The notes below the pieces were generated by a model. It had not been told where the DNA came from. It saw only the letters and a program-made list of their open reading frames with translations, and searched no databases. Positions 55,892-64,000 of a stretch of 64,000 nt of DNA are shown here, in pieces; within the stretch, counting starts at the first letter, position 1; each line of letters begins with the position of its first letter. The DNA comes from Lunularia cruciata (lineage: Eukaryota; Streptophyta; Marchantiopsida; Lunulariales; Lunulariaceae), in contig OX419760.1 in assembly GCA_948567375.1 (NCBI GenBank), forward strand, positions 27,528,001 through 27,592,000. The letters run 5' to 3'. Both the position numbers and the translations under genes were made by a program.

Positions 55892-57060
55892 TCAAGAGGA
55901 AAAGGAAGAGGGGTTAGGAACAAAGGGTTTCAACTTGGAAACATGAAAGACAGGATGGATACGCATGTGACAAAGCAAGGCAAGTCGATAAGCAACAGGA
56001 GAGACAATTTGGGTGATATCAAAAGGTCCTATCCAATAAGGAGCAAGTTTAGAAACTTGGGTATCAAGGGGAAGAGGGAGGTTACTAGAGGAGAGCATGA
56101 CTTTATCACCAACTTCAAAGGTGAGATCACGACAATGGTGGTCCACATATTGTTTTTGGCAATTCTGAGCAACAAGGAGGTGAGACTTGGCTTGTTGGAG
56201 AGATTGTGATATAGTGGTCAAGAATGTGGAAGTATGAGAAACTTGAGATGGATGGGGAGCAAGAAGAGAATCAAGAACAAGCAGATCTTGGCCAAAATTG
56301 AGAAAGAAAGGAGAAAATTTGGTGCTTGTTTGTTTGGAATTGTTGTAGGCAAATTCTGGACCTGCAAGATATTCATCCCAATTGGTATGGTGTACATTGA
56401 CAAAGGCACGCAACATATCCTCCAATGTACAATTTGCACATTTGGTTTGTCCATCAATTTGAGGATGATAGGCAGTGGACAAAGCAAGCTTGGTACCGAG
56501 TATTTGGAAGAGTGCTTGCCAAAACTTCTTGGTAAATCAAGGATAACGGTCAGAGATGAGTACACATGGCATCCCATGATGCTTGAAGACATTGTTGAAG
56601 TAGATTTGCACTAAGGTTGGAGCATCCACGGTATCACAGGTTGGTACCAAATGGATTTGCTTACTAAGCTTATCCACAAACACCACAATTGCGGTGTGTC
56701 CTTGTTTTGTCTTTGGAAAGGATGTGATAAGATCCAAGCTCACATGCTCCTAGTGCACAGATGGAATGGTGAGTGGTTGAAGGAGTCCACTTGGCTTCTG
56801 GTTGTTGGCCTTGTTACGTTGGCAACTCTCACATCCTTGTTACGTTGGCAACTCAAACATCTCGTGTCATGTTGGGCCACCACCATTGACGTTGGAGGGT
56901 ACCCAAGGTCTTGTCCACACCCATGTGACCAGCAATGGGTAAATCATGGGCTTCTTGAAGGTGCACAAGTCAAAGATCACCTTTAGCTGGAACATAGATC
57001 CTGTCCTAATGGAATAAAAGGCCCTCCTTGATGGAGAAGGTATTGTACTACTTATTGCAT
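55892..57060 (-). pseudogene. CV-10 integrase
   Basis: A 196-codon open frame (56482-55892) covers part of the core and the C-terminal domain: AYHPQIDGQTKCANCTLEDM, TNWDEYLAGPEFAYNNS, KVMLSSSNLPLPLDTQVSKL, HMRIHPVFHVSKLKPFVPNP. Another frame (56743-56537) holds SLDLITSFPKTKQGH with the first Asp and a segment ending LISDRYP with the second. The catalytic Glu position is Lys (AAA, 56441-56443). The zinc region lies near 56820-56960. This is the best integrase in the window but it is catalytically dead as read. Confidence 0.85.
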
Positions 57061-57600
57061 GCCATAAAGCAACCATGTACCATTTGGAAGAAGGGATCTT
57101 GGTGTAGAGCTGACTGAAACTTGTTTTGGACCTTGGAGTCACCTGACACTATTGAAATTGCTGCTCTGATGAGAGGAAGAGACTTCAAATCAGGTCGTCG
57201 TGATAAAGCACGAGGGATGACATGGAACCGACCTGGTTTGTACTCAAGTTTGATGTCATACAGTTGGAGTTGTTCCTCCCATCGATGATGTTGACTCTTC
57301 ATGTGTTCCAAGTGTAAGGTCTGCAACAATAGTTTGTGATCAATTTGCATGATCACTTGTTTCCCTAAGAGGTAATGCCTCCATACCTTGGTGGCGTATA
57401 CCATTGCAAGTTGTTCTCAATCTCAAGTAGAGTAGTTTTGTTCAACTGTCTTGAGTTGGTGAGACACAAAAACAATGGGATGGAGTCCATCTGGGAATTC
57501 TTGTTGCAGCATGGCTCCAATTGCAAAGTTAGAAGCATCAAAATCAACCACACAGGGTAGTTGAGGATCATATGGTTGAAGAATGGGTCTTGAAGACTCC
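57060..57600 (-). pseudogene. CV-10 RNase H
   Basis: A 118-codon frame (57404-57048) has VWRHYLLGKQVIMQIDHKLL and ends with ALSRRPDLKSLPL, the end of RNase H and the linker. The DFDASNFAIGA-type first motif lies in another frame near 57525-57555. A frameshift splits the domain. Confidence 0.8.
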
Positions 57601-58520
57601 AAATGCTTTAACTTTTGGAATGCTTCTTCATGCTTGGTGGTCCACTAGAAGCTTGAGTTCTTTCCCAAGAGGTCAGTCAATGGTGCAGCCACATGAGCAT
57701 AATAATGGATGAACTATTAGTAAAAACTGGCCAATCCATTAAATGCACGTACTTCTGTAGCATACTTTGGGGTAGGCCAATCAGTAATGGCCTTGATTTT
57801 CTCTTCTTCCATCTTGATCCCCTCTGATGAGATCTTATGACCCAAGAAGGTAACCTCCTTTTGCCAAAAGGCACACTTTGACTTTGTAGTAAAATTTCCA
57901 TTGTTGTAGTCATCTTAGGACTTCTTGCACATGATTCATATGTTTCGCCTCTATCTTGCTATAGATTAAGATATCATCTAAGAACACCACCATAGACCAA
58001 TCCAATAGTCCATCTAACACCCGATTCATCTGATCCATGAAGACTACCAAAGCATTTGTGAGTCCGAAAGGTAGAACTCTCCACTCAAAATGCCCCTACT
58101 TGGTGCAAAAGGCAGTCTTTTGCATATCCTCTCTATCAATAGGAATTTGCCAATAGCCATTATGAAGATCCAACTTGGAAAAGTAGCATGCTCCACTTAG
58201 TTGATCAAGCAAGTCATCGATCCAAGGCAAGGGATATGCATTCTTCACGGTTTGCTTATTGAGCCCATGATAATCAATACAAAAATGAAGTCCTCCATCC
58301 TTCTTTGGAACAAATAATATAAGTGCTCCCCAACGAGAGGTACTATGTCATATGAAGTCCTTCTCCAACAACTCTATAAGTGTTGTTTGCAACTCCTCCA
58401 ACTCCTTTGGTGAGAGCTGATAGATTGGTCTACTCACTGGAGTACTCATTGGCAATAGCTCTATCTTGAAGGGCATACCTCAATTGGAGGGTAATCCCTT
58501 TGGCAGATCATCCGGAAACA
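57600..58520 (-). pseudogene. CV-10 reverse transcriptase
   Basis: Minus-strand text in one main frame includes FADVFPDDLPKGLP (about 58490-58535), [20 protein letters not shown] (about 58255-58315), [31 protein letters not shown] (about 58140-58185) and VVFLDDILIYSK (about 57960-58000). The catalytic DD pair is kept. TAG stops interrupt it. Confidence 0.85.
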
Positions 58521-58539
58521 CGTCCGCAAACTCCTTAAC

Positions 58540-58860
58540 TATCTAATCAACTATTGCTTGATGAGGCTCTCGGCCCTCCGTAGATTGTTCTTGTGCAATC
58601 GGCTTGATCAACACCATGAATACAGACTTGTCTTCCTCCAAAGCTTGCTCTATGGCTGCTTTACTAACAAACTTCCCTTCTAGGGACTCATCTCTCTTCC
58701 AAGCTTGCTCCTTGGTTGCCTTCTTGGCAAACTTCCCATCTTGGAACTCATCTCCCTGCCAGGTCCGCTCTATGGCTACCTTCTCAACAAACTTCCCATC
58801 TTGGGACTGATGATTCTCAGGTGTCTTACTTAGAGGTGCCAGACAACTTAATTGGAAATT
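58540..58860 (-). pseudogene. CV-10 linker with repeated units
   Basis: The 145-codon frame (58980-58543) contains three to four repeats of the type DGKFAKKATKEQAWKRDE, about 21 codons each. The same repeats occur in CV-3 (12330-12490). Such a spacer between protease and RT has no known function. Confidence 0.6.
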
Positions 58861-59215
58861 CCTACCTTGGTGTTGTACTTGAATTTGGTGTCGGGCCCAA
58901 TCAAATTGAACCTTATGATATTCAGGCCAAGGTAGACCCAAAATGATATCATAGTGTAGAGGTGCCACTACAAACCTCATACACTACAAATACTCCTTCC
59001 CAATCTTGAAGGTAACAAGATGCAAGGTGCAGAATGTAGAACCCTTTCTACCATCCTCCATCATCAAACTACTTCCAATCACTCGCTTGATAGGAATACA
59101 CAATTCCTTTGCTACTTGCATAGACATGCAATTCTTTGAACTTCCAGAATCAACCAAAATCCTACAATCCCAATTAGATATTGTACCTTGGCAAGTGAAG
59201 CAAACTTGCATAGGT
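58860..59215 (-). pseudogene. CV-10 aspartic protease
   Basis: A 75-codon frame (59211-58984) reads CRILVDSGSSKNCMS with an intact DSG active site, then the IGSSLMMEDGRK flap side. After one stop it continues into DIILGLPWPEYHKVQFDW (58960-58905), the ILG strand and post-protease region. It is the best protease copy. Confidence 0.85.
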
Positions 59216-59299
59216 CAAGCCTTCAATCCCATTGGAACTAATCAAGCTCCTAGTAGACGGCTCAGAATCTCCTAATGGGATTCTTTATTTCCCTGATCA

Positions 59300-60117
59300 T
59301 TCCGCTCCACAACCTTCACATAGGCAACTTGTTAAGGTCGTCCATTCTTGAGTGGACATTCAGCAATGCGATGTCCTAATTGGTGACAATAAAACACCCA
59401 CCATTTTGTCACAATTTCTCTCTATCGGTTGTGCTAAGTAGTCTTTGTTGAATGAAATCAACCTCCATTGGTGTTGGCTCCTCCACTTGTGTGTAGTGTA
59501 TTGGTAGGCTCTGTGGAGGTCGAGGTCGAGGCCAAGTTGTTGCCACCAAGGAATCAAAATGTTTGGTCAACCGCATGGCTTCCTCCAAGTGTTGTGGCTC
59601 TTGCATGGTTACCTCTAAGTTAGTTCTCACCTTCAAGCCCCCTCACAAATCGATCCAAAGCTTCACCTTCCAATATATTTGGAATTTGCATGATGGTGTT
59701 TTGGAACTATGTTATGTAACTTCTTACAGAGCCAATCTATTTCAACTTTGCCAACTTATCCCGTGCAGCTCATGTGGCATTTATAGCTTGGAACCGACTA
59801 ATTATTGTGCTCTTGAATTCTTCCCATATCAAGATTGGTGCAACCATTTGTTGTTCAGCTTGCTCCACTTGAAATCTCCACCATAGCTTTGCTACTCCAT
59901 CCAATTGGCTAGAAGCCAAGAGAATCTGTTTTTGCTCATCTTGTAGAGTGGTAGCTTCAAAATAACGTTCACAATCAAACACAAAATTATCCACTACACC
60001 TGGAAGATTCTTGCTTTCAAATACCTTGGGTTTAGGGAATCTGATCCGATCTTCTCCTTCTCGAATTGGTACTCTCTCCACCTGCTCTTGTCGTTTAAGA
60101 TCTCGTTCATCCAACAA
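59300..60117 (-). pseudogene. CV-10 gag
   Basis: A 115-codon frame (60117-59770) starts MLDERDLKRQEQVERVPIRE and holds FPKPKVFESKNLPGVVDNF and AKLWWRFQVEQ, a capsid-type fold. Stops follow. The zinc knuckle near 59345-59400 reads VFYCHQLGHRIAECP, with the first Cys changed to Val. The true start may lie further right. Confidence 0.8.
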
Positions 60118-60435
60118 TCAAGTAAGGTGCTCAATTTGTTGTTGCATAGCAAGGATAACATTGGGTATTGCCACCATGGTTGCTACTCTATCACACCACC
60201 CCTAATCTATCTAATTTACTAACACATAGAAACAACACGTCCACCATTCTCCATAAGTTACAACCGGAAGCACCAAGGGTTCCTCAGATATGGTGATCAT
60301 ATGCAAAAAATCTTGTCCAAAATGCGAGGTGATAAATTGTGTGAAACAATGCTTGGGTAGTATTTTGACACAAAAATCCCAATGGTTTGGTGGAAGTGGA
60401 TTTGGTGGTCCATAAATTCCATCCATCCCATTCTT

Positions 60436-60447
60436 GCTCTGATACCA
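60436..60447 (-). promoter_or_regulatory. Primer-binding site of CV-10
   Basis: The minus strand reads TGGTATCAGAGC exactly, complementary to plant initiator Met-tRNA, one base from the LTR. Confidence 0.9.
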
Positions 60448-60448
60448 A

Positions 60449-60875
60449 TGTAAAAGATTGAATCTGAGGAGAGAAAATAGGAGAATGGAAACTCACATTG
60501 GGACACTTGAATGAGGGAAAAATTTGAATGCCTAGCATGAGCTTTGGCTTTGGTTTTTATAGGTAGAATACAAGGCCTTTGAGAAACTTCTCAAGAAGCT
60601 TCCTCAAGCCGCTTTCTTAGAGTGCAAGCCAAGTTAACTAGGAAGCTTTTCAAGAAGTTTCCTTTTAGAAGCTGCCTACTTGGCATGCAAGCTAAGCTAG
60701 TTGGAAGCTTCTAGAAGCTTCCTTCTAGAAGCTACTTACTTGAGGTGCAAGCTAAGCTAGCCGGGAAGCTTCATAAGAAGCTTCCTAGGTACTTTTGGAA
60801 TATTCTAGGCTAATTTGTCTTATGTGCTACTTCTTAAGCCCGACTAACTTTATTGCTAAACTCCATACTATTACA
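60449..60875 (-). repeat. 5' LTR of CV-10
   Basis: 427 bp, TGTAAAAG...ATTACA. Heat-shock element at 60704-60721; TATA region TTTTTATAGG near 60555 (one base changed against the 3' LTR). Confidence 0.92.
60704..60721. promoter_or_regulatory. Perfect four-unit heat-shock element in CV-10 5' LTR
   Basis: The same 18-bp block as in the 3' LTR, unchanged, although the LTRs differ by about 8% overall. Confidence 0.6.
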
Positions 60876-60880
60876 CTCCT
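60876..60880. repeat. Target-site duplication CTCCT, right (CV-10)
   Basis: Exact match to 55219-55223. Confidence 0.85.
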
Positions 60881-62082
60881 AGATGGCCATTGATGCATTC
60901 TGAAGATGAGAAATAGGTTCCTATGTAGCATCATGAAGGAGATACTCTTTCCAGAAGACCTTGTACTCCGTATGTTGTCTACTACCTCATTCAATGTGGC
61001 AACGTGCAAGGATATGATCAACTTTGTACTCCTCATGATCATTGACATGGATGGGAGGAGGAGGATGTTGGACATGAGAGGAAAAAGAAGATGGGTTAGG
61101 AACAAAAGTTTTCAACTTGGAAATGTGGAAGACAAGGTAGATGCATATATGACAAGGCAAGGCAAGTTGATAAGCAATAGTAGAGATGATCTGGGTGACA
61201 TCAAAGGGTCCTATCCAATTAGGGGCTTGTTTACAAACTTGTGTATCAAATGGGAGGAGTAGGTTACTAAAGGAAAGCATGACTTTATCACCAACTTGAA
61301 AGGTGAGATCACAATGATGGTGGTCTGCATATTGTTCCTATTGATTTTGAGCAACAAGGAGATGAGAGTTGGCTTGTTGGAGGGATTGGGTTATGGTGGT
61401 CAAGAAGGTGGAAGTATGAGGGACATGAGATGGAGGAGGAGCAAGAAGAGAATCTAGAACAAGTGGATCTTGGCCAAAATTGAGAAAGAAAGGAGAGAAT
61501 CCGGGGCTTGCCTCTTTGAATTTATTGTATGCAAACTCCGCAGCTGCAAGACATTCATCCCAATTGGTATGGTGGAAGTTGACAAAAGCACAAAGCATAT
61601 CTTCCAAGGTGTGATTTGCAAATTTAGTTTGTCTATCATTTTATGTATGATAGGCCATGGACAAAGATAGCTTGGTGTTGAGTATTTGGAAGAGTGCTTG
61701 CCAAAATTTCCTAGTGAATTGAGTATCATGATCGGAGATAAGTACATGAGGCATCCCATGATGCTTGAAGGCAATGTTGAATTAGATTTTCATTGATGTT
61801 TGAGCATCCATAATATCAAAGGTTGGTTCCAAATGGATTTTCCTACTTAGCTATCCACAAACACCACAATTGATGTGTGACCTTGCTTTCTCTTGGGCAA
61901 GGACGTGACGAGGTCCAAGCTCATATGTTCCCATCAAGCAAATGCAATGGGAAGTGGTTGAAGGTTTCTGGTTGTTGGCCTTGTTGCATTGGAAACTCTT
62001 ACACAATTAGACAAATTATCAAAAAATTTGTGTCATTTTGGGCCACCACCATTAGCATTGGAGAGTACCCAAGGTCTTGTCC
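60881..62082 (-). pseudogene. CV-9 chromodomain and integrase
   Basis: Minus-strand text: the chromodomain part (to about 61040), HICIYLVFHISKLKTFVPNP near 61090-61150, TNWDECLAAAEFAYNKF near 61520-61570 in an 89-codon frame, DRQTKFANHTLEDM near 61600-61640 (catalytic Glu is Lys, 61623-61625), the core near 61840-61925, and the zinc region cut at 62082. It is broken. Confidence 0.75.
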
Positions 62083-62746
62083 TGTAACACCCATTTGTGC
62101 ATGTGTGTGGTATTATGATATTTAGCTTAGTATTACAAATACTTGAGAGACATTATTTATATAGAGATAAAGGATAGTTCTACATAAGTCATGATTAGCT
62201 AAATTTAGTCATAACTAAGATAGTGGGAACCTTACTTTAGAGGAAGTGGAAAGATGAGCACCACTATTTTGGATTCTAGTGTGTTTACTTAGTATTATTC
62301 TTAGGTGTTTGGCTTTGAGGAAAGAGTTAAAAACTCTTGGGCCCGCAAGCCTTTTTGTTTTGGATTTTGCTATAGTCCAAAGATAGCCCATGTGAAGTAA
62401 TCCTTAACTTAGTGGTTGGGTCAAGATAAGATCACATGCTTAGTAGAATATGCCTATGTGGATGGATATTCCTTTATATTTTTTGACTTTACTTGACTTT
62501 TTGCCTAATAACTTGAGTTATTCCAATAATTAGTAACTTTGGTACATAACTAGGGGTAAGGATGTACTCATCATCCTTTCATTTGCAACTATCTCTCTCT
62601 CATTGAGTTCTCTAGTGAGCACTGTCTTGAAATTGGAGTGTTAGCCTTGGAGGAGTATGATGGAGTTGGAGTTCCTTGCCTTCTTAGTCCATGGTGTGCT
62701 ACCATAATAGCCATCAGAGGTTCATTGTGAATGAGAAACAATCCAG
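62083..62746 (+). repeat. Probable 5' LTR of element J
   Basis: It starts TGTAACACCC, a start common to plant LTRs, exactly where CV-9 integrase sequence stops. It ends near CTCACA before a primer-binding-site-like sequence. About 660 bp. The other LTR is outside the window. Confidence 0.5.
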
Positions 62747-62749
62747 CTC

Positions 62750-62768
62750 ACATTTTTGGTTCCTTTGC
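62750..62768 (+). promoter_or_regulatory. Primer-binding-site-like sequence of J
   Basis: TTTGGTTCCTTTGCCGGGAC resembles TGGCGCCGTTGCCGGGGA, the plant Asp-tRNA type site, at TGG, CC, TTGCCGGG. Several mismatches remain. Confidence 0.35.
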
Positions 62769-63759
62769 CGGGACCTCTTTAGAAGGCAAGATAATATTCC
62801 GCGTACAATTCTATATTAGATAGAAAGGAGGCTATGAGAGCTCACTTGGAGAGAACTTTAGGGAAAAAGAGGTCTGAACTTATGTTAGAGAACTTGGACC
62901 CATTTTTATACCCTATAGTTCATTATGATGTGTTTGAGGTGATTTTGTACATCTTGTACACTTGAGAGTATTTGGAGATTGTGTGAGGTGGATTGCAAAT
63001 TTTGGGGATTAAGGTGATATTGGGTAAAATTTCAAGTTTGAGATCTGGACTTGAAATTTCTACACATGATATCTTGAGTTATTCTTCAATTAACACACTT
63101 AGAATTATTGTGAGAGCTATTATGCACACTGGGCTAGAATTTTTTAAAGTTGATAGGGTAAACTGCTCCCGCAATTGCATGCTCTTTGGAAAATTGTATA
63201 GAGTCTACCATTTCTTCAATTTTCAATCTAGTGTTCTGAAAATTACCAAGAAAATTAAGTGCATTTTATCCTATCTGCTGACACAAAATTTAGAGAGTGA
63301 TCATTCTTATGCAGAGAGTTATGAGTTTTTAAAGGGAGAGAGGTGGTTTTTGGACCAAATCTGAAATATATGTGCTAAATAGAAAGGTTTCTAGGCCAAA
63401 TGGCTCAATGGAAAGATCTGAAATTTTGCAAGGATAAATTACCTGAATTTGTGATCAAGTGTGTAAAATTTCAGAGGAATGTGACACACCAGTTGAGAGA
63501 TTTGAGTGACATTGTGAAGAAGTGTCAATCCTGTAGAGTTGAGATCTCATGCATGAAGAGTTTGAGAGCAACAAAAAGCATATTTGAGTGTTTAGATTCA
63601 TCTTGGGAACATGGAGTGTCATCAAGAGTGGAAATTGAGACTATTTAAGGTTTTTTAAGGATTTGAGGTGATTATAGGGGTGGATTTGAGAAAAAAGAGT
63701 TTTGAATAGAATTTGAAGAGAGTGTTGAGATGATTCAAAAACCTACACCACTTGGAGGA

Positions 63760-63995
63760 AAGAGTGAGTCTAAGCACTTTCTATGTGGAAAGAAGTGACA
63801 TAAAGCAATTTCATGTCCATTGACCTTTGCGAGCAAGAGATTGAGGAGAAGGAGAGGATTACTTGACTTGGGTTTGCATGTTGGACCTTCTTCACCAAGA
63901 TTGGGACGGAGAAGATCTAAGACCAAGGAGTTGTGTGAGGTTTGTGGAGTTAAAGGATTTCCAAAAGGACATGAGTGTAATGGAGTAAAAGCACT
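63760..63995 (+). pseudogene. Cys/His-rich segment of J (possible gag zinc region)
   Basis: One plus-strand frame reads HFLCGKK, stop, HKAISCP, then CEVCGVKGFPKGHECN. The first could be a CCHC knuckle with its first Cys lost. The second has C-2-C-8-H-1-C spacing, not a normal knuckle. The basic run KRLRRRRG lies between. Continues beyond the window. Confidence 0.35.
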
Positions 63996-64000
63996 TTGGG

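Larger units (their letters stand above)
55224..60875 (-). mobile_element. CV-10: complete chromodomain Ty3/gypsy element, best-kept copy
   Basis: A 5.65-kb minus-strand element with two 427-bp LTRs, a primer-binding site with no mismatch over 12 bases, a polypurine tract, and a 5-bp target duplication. Domains right to left: gag, protease, linker, RT, RNase H, integrase, chromodomain. By eye the two LTRs differ at roughly 35 positions (about 8%), so the insertion is old. It has stops and frameshifts in every domain but keeps the longest frames of the family in this window. Confidence 0.92.
54801..62082 (-). mobile_element. CV-9: minus-strand CV element (3' LTR to integrase), hosting CV-10
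   Basis: The 3' LTR (54801-55167) and 56 bp of internal sequence are followed by the inserted CV-10 (55224-60875). The CV-9 reading then resumes at 60881 with chromodomain and integrase and stops at 62082, where element J begins with TGTAACACCC. RT, protease and gag are absent from the window. Confidence 0.8.
62083..64000 (+). mobile_element. J: 5' part of a different LTR retroelement
   Basis: LTR-like 62083-62746, primer-binding-site-like 62750-62768, then a long leader with no known domain (open frames 62993-63364 and 63400-63648), then a Cys/His-rich segment at 63760-63990. The element continues beyond the window. It interrupts CV-9, so it is younger than CV-9. Confidence 0.5.

Overview
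This window looks like nuclear DNA of a seed plant with a large, repeat-rich genome; a gymnosperm is my best guess. The support is nested and decayed Ty3/gypsy elements filling most of the sequence, retroelement primer-binding sites matching plant initiator Met-tRNA, a short CCCTAAA telomere-type run at 52.2 kb, and a decayed plant LRR receptor gene at 38.9-43.7 kb. I see no intact host gene, no rRNA or tRNA gene, and nothing prokaryotic. Taxon assignment is inference.

Layout. (1) 1-~5905, minus strand: one decayed LTR retroelement, here called MT. It reads from a probable LTR and primer-binding site through gag with two zinc knuckles and an aspartic protease into a C5 cytosine DNA methyltransferase domain; any RT would lie beyond base 1. 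This is the most unusual content of the window. (2) ~5925-16075: a nest of one chromodomain Ty3/gypsy family, here CV. Two plus-strand 3' halves (CV-1, CV-2) lie in tandem, and a complete minus-strand copy (CV-3) sits inside CV-2 with a 5-bp target duplication. A minus-strand stub (CV-4) follows. (3) ~16.08-21.4 kb: decayed copies of a second, unrecognised element type (U) with a recurring gag-like domain and coiled-coil tails. (4) 21.4-36.2 kb: minus-strand CV-5 (holding a plus-strand solo LTR), CV-6 and CV-7, the last interrupted by another U copy at about 31.1-34.7 kb. (5) 36.2-48.7 kb: an island free of recognisable LTR elements. It holds tandem repeats, a CpG-richer segment with the LRR-receptor pseudogene, one orphan exon-like block, an AT microsatellite and a long inverted repeat. 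(6) 48.7-62.1 kb: plus-strand CV-8 split by a U copy with a minisatellite; then minus-strand CV-9 holding the complete copy CV-10 with a 5-bp target duplication. (7) 62.1-64.0 kb: the start of a different plus-strand LTR element (J).

How the parts work. CV elements carry gag, protease, RT, RNase H, integrase and a terminal chromodomain. Their LTRs carry perfect four-unit heat-shock elements upstream of a TATA box, which suggests heat-responsive transcription by analogy with ONSEN of Arabidopsis. All coding copies are broken. Many stops look like CAG to TAG or CGA to TGA, the pattern expected from deamination of methylated cytosine. The MT element itself encoded a cytosine methyltransferase. 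Its role is unknown; modifying its own or host DNA is an inference.
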